In this document: positions 8,170 to 16,783 of the stretch, one piece after another
Layout: the number at the start of each line of letters is the position of its first letter
Numbering within the stretch: the first letter of the stretch is position 1
Source of the DNA: Haloarculaceae archaeon H-GB1-1
GTDB taxonomy: Archaea; Halobacteriota; Halobacteria; Halobacteriales; Haloarculaceae
DNA: 64,000 bases
Direction: 5' to 3'
NCBI GenBank assembly: GCA_029688825.1
Contig: JARUKX010000010.1
Location: 32,989 to 96,988, forward strand
Position numbers and translations under genes: made by a program
The notes under the pieces: generated by a model
What the model was told of the DNA's origin: nothing
Databases searched by the model: none
The model's input: only the letters and a program-made list of their open reading frames with translations

Positions 8170-9456
8170 ATGGCTGACTTCTGCATCACGGACGCACGAA
8201 CGCTGGACGGACGATCGGTCGACGTCGTCATCCGTGACGGCGTCGTCGCTCGGGTCGCGGACGCGGGCGAGGCCGACCCCGCAGCGTTCGACGCCGACCA
8301 GCGGTTCGACGCCGACGGGCGACTCGTCACGCCGTCGCTCACGGAGATTCACACGCACCTCGACGCGTCCCTGACCGCCGGGCTGCACCGGTGGAACGAA
8401 TCCGGAACGGTCGTCGAGAGCCGGGAGATCTGGGACGAGATGCGCGATTCGCTGACGAAGGCGGGCATCAAAGAGCGGGCGCGAAAGACCGTCGACTGGT
8501 TCGTCGCGAACGGCGTCACGCGCATCCGAACCCACGTCGGCGTGGCGAACCCGACGGCGGTCGAGGCGCTCGTCGAACTGCGCGAGGAGCTGGCGGACCT
8601 GGTCGACGTCCAACTCGTCGCGTTCGTCTACGATTTCGTCGGCGACGACGAGAGCGAGGCGCTGCTTCGCGACGCAATCGACCGCGGGGCCGACGTGGTC
8701 GGCGGCATGCCACACGGCGAACCGACGCGCGAGCGTGGCGTCGAACACGTCGAGACGGTCGTGGACCTGGCCGACAGAAACGACCTGCCGCTGGACCTGC
8801 ACATCGACGAGACGGACGACCCCAACTCGCGCTACACCGAAGTGCTCGCCGCCGAGGCGATGGACCGCGGCATCGGCGACCGGACGAACGCCAGCCACGC
8901 GACCGCGATGCACTCCTACTCGGACCAGTACGCCGACGACCTCTGCCGACTGCTCGCGAACAGTGGCGTCTCCGTCGTGACGAACCCGCCCGTGAACGCG
9001 GTGTTACAGGGGCGGTTCGACGGCTATCCCAGACGGCGGGGACTGACCCGCGTCGACGAGCTCCTGGACCACGGCGTCACGGTCGGCGTCGGACAGGACG
9101 ACGTCGTCGACACCGCCTACGCCTACGGCGACGGCGACCCGCTCGACGCCCTCGCCGTGCTCATGCGGTTCGCGCACATGAACGGCCGCGAGGACGTCGC
9201 ACGGCTCTGGTCGCTGCTCGTCGACGGGAACGCCGCTATCTACGGTCTCGACGAGTCGTCGTACGGACTCCGTGAGGGGGCCGAAGGGTCGGTCGTCGTC
9301 TACGACGCGCCCGACGGGTACAACGCGTTTCGACGACGGGCCCCGCGGTCGCTCGTCCTCAAAGACGGCGTTCCCGTGGCACGGACCGAGCGAACGACGA
9401 CGGTCGGCGTCGGCGACGACGACCACGTTGTCGATTTCGATTGCAGGTTCGAGTGA
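8170..9456 (+). CDS. cytosine-deaminase-like amidohydrolase
   Basis: Amidohydrolase of 428 residues that follows the cytosine deaminase (CodA) pattern closely: H61 and H63 (HTHLD), H211 and E214 (HIDETDD), H243 (ASHATAMHSY) and D310 (GQDDVVD). From memory, CodA carries the same set three residues later. The substrate-contact segment differs: where CodA has AFPQ, with a Gln contacting cytosine, this protein reads AFVYDF. A cyclic guanidine or amide other than cytosine is therefore likely. Creatinine deaminase is one characterised member of this family; that is a suggestion, not a call. The gene is 72 nt upstream of a ketopantoate-reductase-like gene. Confidence 0.83.
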   Translation: MADFCITDARTLDGRSVDVVIRDGVVARVADAGEADPAAFDADQRFDADGRLVTPSLTEIHTHLDASLTAGLHRWNESGTVVESREIWDEMRDSLTKAGIKERARKTVDWFVANGVTRIRTHVGVANPTAVEALVELREELADLVDVQLVAFVYDFVGDDESEALLRDAIDRGADVVGGMPHGEPTRERGVEHVETVVDLADRNDLPLDLHIDETDDPNSRYTEVLAAEAMDRGIGDRTNASHATAMHSYSDQYADDLCRLLANSGVSVVTNPPVNAVLQGRFDGYPRRRGLTRVDELLDHGVTVGVGQDDVVDTAYAYGDGDPLDALAVLMRFAHMNGREDVARLWSLLVDGNAAIYGLDESSYGLREGAEGSVVVYDAPDGYNAFRRRAPRSLVLKDGVPVARTERTTTVGVGDDDHVVDFDCRFE

Positions 9457-9498
9457 GGTCGGCCGCGCGGACAGTGGCGTGCCAGAACCCACCACAAC

Positions 9499-9507
9499 GA
9501 ATATAGC
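9499..9507 (+). promoter_or_regulatory. TATA-like box
   Basis: GAATATAGC lies 22-30 nt before the ATG at 9529, consistent with a leaderless transcript for the ketopantoate-reductase-like gene. Confidence 0.45.
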
Positions 9508-9528
9508 TCCGGTTCCCGATGCTGACCC

Positions 9529-10452
9529 ATGAAGGTTGCAGTTATCGGTCCGGGGTCGCTCGGCACGTTATACGGTGGTCTGCTGGCCGACGCCGGCCAC
9601 GAGGTATGGCTGTGTCATTACCGTGATGCCTACGTCGAGGCGGTCGAACGCGACGGCGTCCGCATCGAGAGCGACATCCTCGACCGCTCGGTCGTCGAAG
9701 CGGACGTCAGGGCGACGACGGACGCCAGCGAGGCCGGCCACGTCGACCTCGCGTTCGTCCTCGTCAAGGCTCATCAGACGCGCGATGCACTCGCCCGGCA
9801 CGAGGGCTGTATCGGTCCGGACACGACGGTCCTCTCGCTCCAGAACGGCCTCCTGAACGAGCGCATCCTGTCGGATATCGTCGGTCCGGAGCGAGTGCTG
9901 ACGGGCATCACGTACCAGGGCGGGGACCGCGGGGACCCCGGCCGCGTCGAACACACCTACACGGGCGAGACCCGCTTCGGCGGGGAAGACATGGACGCTG
10001 CCCGCGAGATCGCGGGGGTCCTGTCCGAGGCGGGAATCCCAGACGTCGAGGCGGTCGCGGATTACCGCCGTCGCATCTGGGAGAAACAGATCGGCGGCGT
10101 GTCGGTCAAACCCCTCGCGGCGCTGACCAGGCTCACTTGCGGTGGGATGGTCGCCGACGACGAGCGGGTCGACCTCATGCGGGACCTCATGCGGGAGGCC
10201 GAAGCCGTCGCGGACGCCCACGGTATCGAGGTCGACGTGGACTACGACGCCGACGTCATCGACCCGCTCGTGGACAGCCCGCATCGGTCGAGCATCCTGC
10301 AGGACGTGCTGGCCGAGCGGAAGACGGAGATCGACCACATCAACGGGGCGATCGTCGAACTCGCCGACGAAGTCGACGTGGACGTGCCGCGGAACGAGAC
10401 CGTGACTGCTCTCGTTCGGGGGCTGGAAGCCAGCTATCTGGACGAGGAGTGA
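9529..10452 (+). CDS. ketopantoate reductase (PanE/ApbA) family protein
   Basis: NADPH-dependent 2-ketoacid reductase family, 307 residues. The Rossmann motif GPGSLG is at 7-12 and the C-terminal signature SSILQD ... TEIDHINGA is present. The catalytic Lys is kept (K186), but two substrate-contacting Asn of PanE (N180 and N184 in the E. coli enzyme) appear as G190 and K194. The context is catabolic rather than coenzyme A synthesis. I infer a 2-oxo acid or 2-hydroxy acid dehydrogenase with changed substrate, not pantothenate synthesis. It is convergent with the MmgE/PrpD gene, six nt away. Confidence 0.82.
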   Translation: MKVAVIGPGSLGTLYGGLLADAGHEVWLCHYRDAYVEAVERDGVRIESDILDRSVVEADVRATTDASEAGHVDLAFVLVKAHQTRDALARHEGCIGPDTTVLSLQNGLLNERILSDIVGPERVLTGITYQGGDRGDPGRVEHTYTGETRFGGEDMDAAREIAGVLSEAGIPDVEAVADYRRRIWEKQIGGVSVKPLAALTRLTCGGMVADDERVDLMRDLMREAEAVADAHGIEVDVDYDADVIDPLVDSPHRSSILQDVLAERKTEIDHINGAIVELADEVDVDVPRNETVTALVRGLEASYLDEE

Positions 10453-10458
10453 GTTTCG

Positions 10459-11802
10459 TTACGTCCGCCAGTGGGCGAGCAGGTCGCGGACCGACCCGTC
10501 GTCGTCGTGGAGGTGGTCGTACAGCGACTCGGCGAGCCCCTCACCCTCGGCGTCGTCGATGAGGACGCGCTGTTTCTTGAAGTACTCGTCGTCGGTCAGC
10601 GGACGCTCGCGTGAGCCACGCGGACTCGTGAGTTCGGAGGTGTAGGTCTCCCCGTCGGCGTCGATCTCGATTCGGGAGGTGGACTTCTCGGAGTACAGTT
10701 CCTGGGCCTCCTCGTCCTGGTGGAGCGAGATCTTGTCCACGAGATCGAGGACGCCCTCGTCAGTGCGCATCGCCTCGTCGAAATCCGCCGGCGTGAGCCA
10801 GTCGTTCTTGACGATGGCGACGGCGAGCATGTACGGATAGGAGTACTCCGCCTCGTCGGGATTTGCCGGTCGCTTCGTCCCCAGTTCCATCGCCTTCCAG
10901 TGCGTGTACGCCCGGACGGCCTCGATGTCCTCGGCGTCGATACCGTGCTCGTCCAGTAGTTCGAACGCCGCGTCGACGCCCGAGTGGACCCAGCGACAGC
11001 CGGGATACGGCTTGTAGTAGCTCTCGGTCAGGAAGTACTCCTCGCCGAGGCTGTCGAGCGGGGATGGGTCGGCCTCCTCGTCGTCGAACACCATGCCCGA
11101 CCCGTTGAGGCCGCGCCGGGCGACGTTCGCGGCGGTCGCGCCGACGAAGCCGCCCCAGCCGATGCCGTCCTTCGTCATCGCGCTGCCCGGCCGTGCGACG
11201 CTGCGCATGACCGGGTTGATCGGCGCGTTCCATTCGGCGATGCCGAGCGCGTCGGCCGTCGTCTCGTGGTCGTAGCCACGGAGCCGCGCGATGGCCGCTG
11301 CGGCACCGACCGCTCCCCACGACCCGCTGCCGTTGTACATGCCGGTCCACTCCTTCAGAACCAAGGCGGTCCGGCAGGCGACCTCGTAGCCCGCGAGGAC
11401 GGCGTCGAGAAGTTCGCGAATCGTCGCGTCCTGCTCCTCCGCGGCGGCGAGCGCGGCCGGGACGACGCAGGCCGCCGGGTGTCCTTCCGCGATGCGGTTG
11501 CCGTCGTCGATGTCCAGTGCGTTCCCGGCGAGCCCGTTCGCCAGCGTCGCGCCTTCGAGACAGCGCTCGCGACCGGAACCGTCGAGGATGGTGCTCTCGC
11601 CAGCCGTGTACGTCTCCGCGGCGTAGTCCGTCGAGACGTCCATCCGTTCGACGCGGTGGCCGGCGACGACGGCCGCCAGCTGGTCGAGGACCCGTCGCCG
11701 CAACGCCTCGTCTACCTCGTCGGGTATCTCGTCGAGCGACTCCGAATGTACGTACTCGACGGCGCGGTCCATGTGTTCACGGCCGAAGGAACTCGTGGCC
11801 AT
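10459..11802 (-). CDS. MmgE/PrpD family protein
   Basis: 447-residue member of the MmgE/PrpD family, which includes 2-methylcitrate dehydratase, cis-aconitate decarboxylase and iminodisuccinate epimerase. Typical family blocks are visible, including a near-N-terminal ANGLAGNALDIDDGN stretch and the later KPYPGCRWVHSGVDA. The length is as expected. The family is common in catabolic islands for amides and dicarboxylic acids. Here it lies between a ketopantoate-reductase-like gene and a SnoaL-like gene; its substrate is not apparent. A second possible start is ten codons in (MDRAVEYVH). Confidence 0.83.
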   Translation of the reverse strand: MATSSFGREHMDRAVEYVHSESLDEIPDEVDEALRRRVLDQLAAVVAGHRVERMDVSTDYAAETYTAGESTILDGSGRERCLEGATLANGLAGNALDIDDGNRIAEGHPAACVVPAALAAAEEQDATIRELLDAVLAGYEVACRTALVLKEWTGMYNGSGSWGAVGAAAAIARLRGYDHETTADALGIAEWNAPINPVMRSVARPGSAMTKDGIGWGGFVGATAANVARRGLNGSGMVFDDEEADPSPLDSLGEEYFLTESYYKPYPGCRWVHSGVDAAFELLDEHGIDAEDIEAVRAYTHWKAMELGTKRPANPDEAEYSYPYMLAVAIVKNDWLTPADFDEAMRTDEGVLDLVDKISLHQDEEAQELYSEKSTSRIEIDADGETYTSELTSPRGSRERPLTDDEYFKKQRVLIDDAEGEGLAESLYDHLHDDDGSVRDLLAHWRT

Positions 11803-11970
11803 GTGGAAATTTCACACGGGCCGCACAGTGAACCTTTCGGTGAGGCCACTGCTCGGAAGTCCGTGGCCGGGCCGACTGCGTCACAAGAGTTACCCAGCCT
11901 CGGCGGTATTCTCCGCCCGGACCGCCGCTGAGTCACTTGGACCGCAGCGACGCGGGGTCCGGACCTGACG

Positions 11971-12411
11971 ATGACAGATGCACGTACACCCGAGACGCTC
12001 GCACAGCACCTCTTCGACGCGCTCAACGAAGAGGACGAGGACGCCTTCTTCGACGTGTTCGCCCCGGACGCCCGCATCTACAACGCCGGGGACGGGACCG
12101 ACGTCGAGACGCTTTGGGAGGCCGAACTGGCGATGTTCGAGGCGTTCCCGGACCACGAGCACACGACCGACGACGTGGTCGCCGGGGCGGAGTCAGTCGC
12201 CGTTCGGTTCACCTTCAGTGGGACGCACGAGGGGGACTACGACGGCATCGAACCGACCGGACGGACGGTGTCGGTGTCGGGGATGTGCACCGTCGACTGC
12301 GACGGGGACGAGATCACCGAGTGGCGGGTCCTCCCCGACAATCTGGACTTCTACCGGCAACTCGGGGCGGTCGAGTCGCCGTACGAGCACCGCTACGAAG
12401 CGTTCCGCTAG
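11971..12411 (+). CDS. SnoaL-like (NTF2-fold) small protein
   Basis: 146 residues with the SnoaL-like polyketide cyclase/ester cyclase pattern: an N-terminal helix pair (LAQHLFDALNEEDEDAFFDVF), a central beta sheet with HEGDYDGIEPTGR and a C-terminal EITEWRVLPDNLDFYRQLG. Such proteins are small alpha+beta barrels acting as cyclases, isomerases or binding proteins. It sits 39 nt before the amidase gene on the same strand, so the two are probably cotranscribed. No catalytic role can be assigned. Confidence 0.78.
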   Translation: MTDARTPETLAQHLFDALNEEDEDAFFDVFAPDARIYNAGDGTDVETLWEAELAMFEAFPDHEHTTDDVVAGAESVAVRFTFSGTHEGDYDGIEPTGRTVSVSGMCTVDCDGDEITEWRVLPDNLDFYRQLGAVESPYEHRYEAFR

Positions 12412-12450
12412 CCCCCTACCTATTTCACCTGCCACCGTTCACCCCTAGGC

Positions 12451-13941
12451 ATGACGTCGGACTTCCTCGCGTCCAGGTCGCTGACGACGCTGGCCGCCGA
12501 TATTCGGGACGGGACCATCACCGCGGCCGACGCCGTCGACGGGTCGCTCGACCGCATCGAACGCCTGGACGACGACCTGAACGCGTTCATCACCGTCACG
12601 CCCGACCGCGCTCGCGAGGCCGCACGGGAGGCCGACCGCGAACGGCGAGCGGGCGAACAGCTTGGTCCCCTCCACGGCGTGCCGATCGCCATCAAGGACT
12701 CTCGGCCCGTCGAGGGGGTTCGGCACACCTGGGGCTGCAAGTTGCTCGCGGACAACGTCGCGGACGAGACGGACGCCGTCGTCGAGCGACTGACGGACGC
12801 GGGGGCTATCGTCGTGGGGAAGACGAACCTCCCCGAGTTCGCGCTCATCGGCGGGACGGACAACCGCCTCGTCGGCCCGACCGCGAACCCCTTCGACCAC
12901 GAGAAGATGGTCGGCGGATCCTCGGGCGGGAGCGCCGCGGCCGTGGCGGCCGGCCTCGTCCCGGTGGCCCAGGGAGAGGACGGTGGCGGGTCGCTCCGAA
13001 TGCCGGCGTCGACGTGTGGCGTCTACACCATCAAGCCCAGCTTCGGCCGCATCGGCGAGTACACGCCGGGCCGCTCGAACGCGTTCGGTCACACGCCGAT
13101 GCAGAGCGCGGGCCCGCTCGCCCGCACCGTCGAGGACGCGGCGCTGCTGCTCGACGTGCTCGCGGGGTCACATCCCCGTGACCCGTTCAGCCTGCCCGAC
13201 CCCGACCGGAACTTTCGGGAGGCGATCCACGACTCCATCGCAGGATTCGACGTCGCGGTCTCGCCGAACCTCGACCTCTACCCCATCGACGACCGCGTTC
13301 GAGAGACGGTGCTGGACGCCACCCGGGCGTTCGAGGCGGCCGACGCGACGGTCCACGATGTCTCCCTCGACTTCGACCACGGACGCGAGGAGATCACGGA
13401 TGCGTTCATGCTCCAGAGCAACGTCCTCACGACGGGCTTCGGCGACGCGCTCGAAGCCGAGTACGGAATCGATCTCACGGGCGCGAATAGGGGAGACGTA
13501 ATCTCGTACGTCGTCGAGCAGTTCGAGTCCGGGCGCGACACCACCGCCCTCGATTACCGCGCAGCCGACGAGGTCCGGACGGCGGTCTTCGACACCGTGC
13601 AGGACGTCTTCGCGGAGTACGACCTGCTCGTCTCGGCGTCGCTGATGGTCCCGCCGTTCGACAAGGCGGTCCTCAGAGAGCGACCGGGACCGGCCGAAGT
13701 CGACGGGGTACGCCTCGACGACTCTCGCTGGGGAACGCTCATCGACTGGCGCGCGACCCAGATCACGAACATGACGGGCCATCCCGCTGCCTCCATCCCG
13801 GCGGGGTTCGTCGACGGACTCCCCATCGGGATGGAGATCGTCGGCCCGCGGTTCGACGACGCGACCGTGCTCGCGGCGAGCAGGACGTTCGAGCGGCGTC
13901 GACCGTGGCACGGGGCGTACGAGAAACTGGCCTCAAACTGA
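12451..13941 (+). CDS. amidase-signature family hydrolase
   Basis: 496-residue amidase-signature enzyme with the Ser-cisSer-Lys triad: K82 (AIKDS), the GGSSGGS loop with S157/S158 and the nucleophile S181 (GGGSLRMPA). It hydrolyses a primary or secondary amide. The GatA role is unlikely because no GatB/GatC neighbours are present and the gene sits between a SnoaL-like gene and a substrate-binding lipoprotein gene. It fits a step that releases ammonia or an amine from an amide intermediate. A TATA-like CTATTTC lies about 30 nt upstream. Confidence 0.87.
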   Translation: MTSDFLASRSLTTLAADIRDGTITAADAVDGSLDRIERLDDDLNAFITVTPDRAREAAREADRERRAGEQLGPLHGVPIAIKDSRPVEGVRHTWGCKLLADNVADETDAVVERLTDAGAIVVGKTNLPEFALIGGTDNRLVGPTANPFDHEKMVGGSSGGSAAAVAAGLVPVAQGEDGGGSLRMPASTCGVYTIKPSFGRIGEYTPGRSNAFGHTPMQSAGPLARTVEDAALLLDVLAGSHPRDPFSLPDPDRNFREAIHDSIAGFDVAVSPNLDLYPIDDRVRETVLDATRAFEAADATVHDVSLDFDHGREEITDAFMLQSNVLTTGFGDALEAEYGIDLTGANRGDVISYVVEQFESGRDTTALDYRAADEVRTAVFDTVQDVFAEYDLLVSASLMVPPFDKAVLRERPGPAEVDGVRLDDSRWGTLIDWRATQITNMTGHPAASIPAGFVDGLPIGMEIVGPRFDDATVLAASRTFERRRPWHGAYEKLASN

Positions 13942-13980
13942 ACTTGAACCCGGGAACATGTTAGTATGGATATGGAATAG

Positions 13981-13988
13981 TTTATGGT
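13981..13988 (+). promoter_or_regulatory. TATA-like box
   Basis: TTTATGGT lies about 26-33 nt before the ATG at 14014, in an AT-richer stretch following the amidase gene. Confidence 0.4.
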
Positions 13989-14013
13989 CGTGTATCTATG
14001 AGAAGCACTCACA

Positions 14014-15738
14014 ATGCGACTGTTAGGTGTGAATGCAGATGGTGAGTCAGTAGAATTGACTGAGTCGTCCAGGCGGAAGTACCTCAAGATGCTCGGTATC
14101 GGGGGCCTCGCGGGCCTCGCAGGGTGCCAGGAGGGATCACAGTCCTCGGGGACAGAGGGCTCGGACGGCTCCGACGGGTCATCCGGATCCGGAGGGTCGG
14201 ACGAGGATACGACGGAGGAGGAGTCGGAGGTTCTCTACGGCGGAACGCTCCGTCTCGTCGTTCCACAGACGCTCGTCAACTGGAGCCCGTTCAAGGGCGT
14301 CTCCGGGACCGACTACGTGTTCCGAGAGTTGATGTACTCGCGGTTGACGGAACTCAACCTCGACGACACCACCGCCATTCCGGAACTGGCGACCGAGTGG
14401 GAACCAAACAACTCCTACGACGCCTGGACGTTCATGCTCAACGAGGACGCCACCTTCCCCAACGGAGACACGGTGACGGCCTCGGACGTACAGGCCACCG
14501 TCGACTACATGGTGAACGACCTCGAAGGCGGTGACACGTTCCTGGCCGGGCTGCAGGACACCGAAGTCGTCGACGACCACACGATCACGCTCAAACTCGA
14601 CGGCGCGGACACCGAGTATCCCCGACGGATGCCCGAGACAGGGAGCAACTTCATCGTCGCACCGAAGCGCGTGCTCGAAGACGACCCGGGTCGATTCGAG
14701 TCCGAGGACTACGGGAGCGGTCCGTTCAATCTCGTCGAAGCGACTGGCGGCAACAAGTACGTCTTGGAGGGGCGCGACGACTACCACAACACCGATAGCG
14801 ACGGGAACGAACTTCCGTTCCTCGACACCATGGAGGTCCACGTCGTCTCCGACCAGCTCGCCGCGACCAACGGGCTGGTGGACCTGCGATACGACGGCGT
14901 TCAGCAGGCCGACCACAACTTCTCGAAGCGCTACGAGCAGGGCGAACAGTCCGGCATCTACGGCCACGAGTCGATGGAGCTCATCAACGTGTTGCTGAAC
15001 GTCGAGCACGAGCCCTTCGACAACCCGAACGTCCGGAAGGCCATCAAGTACGCCGTGAGTACCCAGGAGATGCTCGACGGCATCGACGGCAACGGATCGC
15101 TGGGCTACCACCACAACGTCGCGCCGATCCACAAGCTCTTCGCGGACGACATCGACGATCCGTTCGGACGGGAGGCCAGGCCCGAGAAGGCGCGAGAACT
15201 GCTGGAGAAGGAGGGCTACTCCGGAGACACGCTGCTGGAACTCCCCGACCTCATCTTCTCGAAGGCGACGCCCGAGAAGGAGGTCCACGCCCAGCTGTTC
15301 CAGCAACAGATGGCCAACGCCGGCATCGAGTTCGACATCCAGCTCGTCACCTCCGACACCTGGCTGACCGAGTACTGGAACAAGGACGAACCGTGGTACT
15401 TCAGCTCGTGGGGTCCGCGCGCCATCGGGTCGACGGTGATGAACCTCGCCTTCAGAAGCGGTGCCAACTGGAACTCCGCGCGGTACAGCAACGATGAGTT
15501 CGACCAGGTGCTGACCGAGGCGATGACCGCGACCGACCCCGAGACGAAGCGGGAGAAGATGAAGGAGGCTCAGCAGATCCTCCACCTCGACGGGCCGTGG
15601 ATCGTCACGACGTTCCTCAAGACCTACGGCGCGTGGAACGACTACGTCGAGAACGTCGACATCGGCTTCTCGAACGAGAAGTCCTACTTCGACTACGCCC
15701 GGCTCACGTCCGACGCACCGCAGGGACCGTCCCCGTAA
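14014..15738 (+). CDS. ABC importer substrate-binding lipoprotein (Dpp/Opp family), copy 1
   Basis: 574-residue family-5 extracellular solute-binding protein. The leader has a twin arginine (SRRKYLK, R20-R21), a short hydrophobic stretch and a lipobox LAGC with C38, so it is a Tat-exported lipoprotein anchored outside the cell. A Ser/Gly/Asp-rich linker (about 42-75) precedes the mature fold. The family binds peptides, opines or other amphipathic solutes. The gene is 5.6 kb from the permease genes at 21331, and a paralogue is at 34008, so both proteins may share that one importer. Confidence 0.9.
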   Translation: MRLLGVNADGESVELTESSRRKYLKMLGIGGLAGLAGCQEGSQSSGTEGSDGSDGSSGSGGSDEDTTEEESEVLYGGTLRLVVPQTLVNWSPFKGVSGTDYVFRELMYSRLTELNLDDTTAIPELATEWEPNNSYDAWTFMLNEDATFPNGDTVTASDVQATVDYMVNDLEGGDTFLAGLQDTEVVDDHTITLKLDGADTEYPRRMPETGSNFIVAPKRVLEDDPGRFESEDYGSGPFNLVEATGGNKYVLEGRDDYHNTDSDGNELPFLDTMEVHVVSDQLAATNGLVDLRYDGVQQADHNFSKRYEQGEQSGIYGHESMELINVLLNVEHEPFDNPNVRKAIKYAVSTQEMLDGIDGNGSLGYHHNVAPIHKLFADDIDDPFGREARPEKARELLEKEGYSGDTLLELPDLIFSKATPEKEVHAQLFQQQMANAGIEFDIQLVTSDTWLTEYWNKDEPWYFSSWGPRAIGSTVMNLAFRSGANWNSARYSNDEFDQVLTEAMTATDPETKREKMKEAQQILHLDGPWIVTTFLKTYGAWNDYVENVDIGFSNEKSYFDYARLTSDAPQGPSP

Positions 15739-15885
15739 CGTTCGGCTGCTCTCTTCGCTCTGCGGTCGTTTTGCAGCGGTTTTCGGTCACAGTTCACTGT
15801 CAGCGCGGAGCCGTCGGCTCGTGGCCGTATCCAGAATCGAGGGACAATCAGCGTCCGAGGACCGCGCCGACCGCCGGAAATCGAG

Positions 15886-16674
15886 TCACTTCGCGACGTA
15901 GCCGCCGTCGATGACGAGGTTGTGGCCGGTCATGAACCGCGCGCCGTCGGAGGCGATGAACACAGCGGCCCGCCCGACGTCCTCCGGCTCGCCGATTTTC
16001 GGGGTGAGTACCTGCTCTTCGTAATGCGCGAGTTCCTCCTCGTCCTCGTACCACGCCTTCGGGTCGTCCGCGGAGCCGTCGCGACTCATGCTCGTCTTGA
16101 TCGGGCCGGGACAGATGCCGTTGACCGTCACGCCCTCGCCGCTGTAGTCGACGGCCATCTGTCGGGTGAGGTTGACCATCCCGCCCTTCGTCGCGCAGTA
16201 GGCCGCGCTCTCGGGCATGCCGACGAAGCCCATCTGGGAGGCGACGTTGATGACGCGGCCGTGATCGCTCTCCAGCAGATGGGGCATCGCGGCCTTCGCA
16301 CAGCGGTACGCGCCGGAGAGGTTCACGTCGACGATGTCGTTCCAGTCGTCCTCGCTGGTCTCGTGGACCGTTCCGTCCCGGGAGATGCCGGCGTTGTTGA
16401 CGAGGACGTCGAGGCCGCCGAAGGCGTCGACGGCCGCGTCCACGAGGTCGGTCACCTGTTCGGGGTCGGTGATGTCCGTCTCGCAGAAGACTGCCTCCCC
16501 GCCGAGTTCGCGGACTCGCTCGGCGGTGGACGCCGACTCGCCGACGTCTTTGGGTGTCTCCCTGACGTCTCCGACGGCGACGTCTGCGCCTTCGCGCGCG
16601 AACGCCAGTGCGATTGCACGCCCGATACCCGACGACCCGCCGGTGACGATGGCGGCTCTCCCTTCGAGTTCCAT
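15886..16674 (-). CDS. short-chain dehydrogenase/reductase, SDR-b copy 1
   Basis: Classical SDR of 262 residues from MELEGRAAIV: TGGSSGIG at 11-18, NNAG at 93-96, and catalytic N118, S146, Y159, K163 (YCATK). The longer reading frame upstream is non-conserved, and the chosen start has a TATA-like box at the right distance. It is a close paralogue of the SDR at 25297-26085, with identical residue numbering of the active site. It is divergent from the third amidohydrolase at 16784. FabG-like sequence, but the catabolic context suggests oxidation of a hydroxyl intermediate. Confidence 0.89.
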   Translation of the reverse strand: MELEGRAAIVTGGSSGIGRAIALAFAREGADVAVGDVRETPKDVGESASTAERVRELGGEAVFCETDITDPEQVTDLVDAAVDAFGGLDVLVNNAGISRDGTVHETSEDDWNDIVDVNLSGAYRCAKAAMPHLLESDHGRVINVASQMGFVGMPESAAYCATKGGMVNLTRQMAVDYSGEGVTVNGICPGPIKTSMSRDGSADDPKAWYEDEEELAHYEEQVLTPKIGEPEDVGRAAVFIASDGARFMTGHNLVIDGGYVAK

Positions 16675-16698
16675 GTCCCAGGCGTCGGTTTCACGGTG

Positions 16699-16706
16699 GA
16701 TAAACC
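16699..16706 (-). promoter_or_regulatory. TATA-like box for SDR-b copy 1
   Basis: GATAAACC on the plus strand (GGTTTATC in the direction of transcription) lies 25-32 nt before the start at 16674. The same GATAAAC box occurs at the same distance before the paralogue at 25297-26085. Confidence 0.45.
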
Positions 16707-16752
16707 TACGCGAACCTGTCGGACGCAGTACGTGACCGCTGCACCTCCGGAA

Positions 16753-16760
16753 GCTATAAG
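16753..16760 (+). promoter_or_regulatory. TATA-like box for amidohydrolase copy 3
   Basis: GCTATAAG lies 24-31 nt before the ATG at 16784. Confidence 0.45.
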
Positions 16761-16783
16761 CGGTGACCTGACGATTCGTACCC

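Noticed and set aside
12451..13941. GatA subunit of a tRNA amidotransferase
   Set aside because: No gatB or gatC is adjacent, and the gene lies in a catabolic island beside transport and hydrolase genes.
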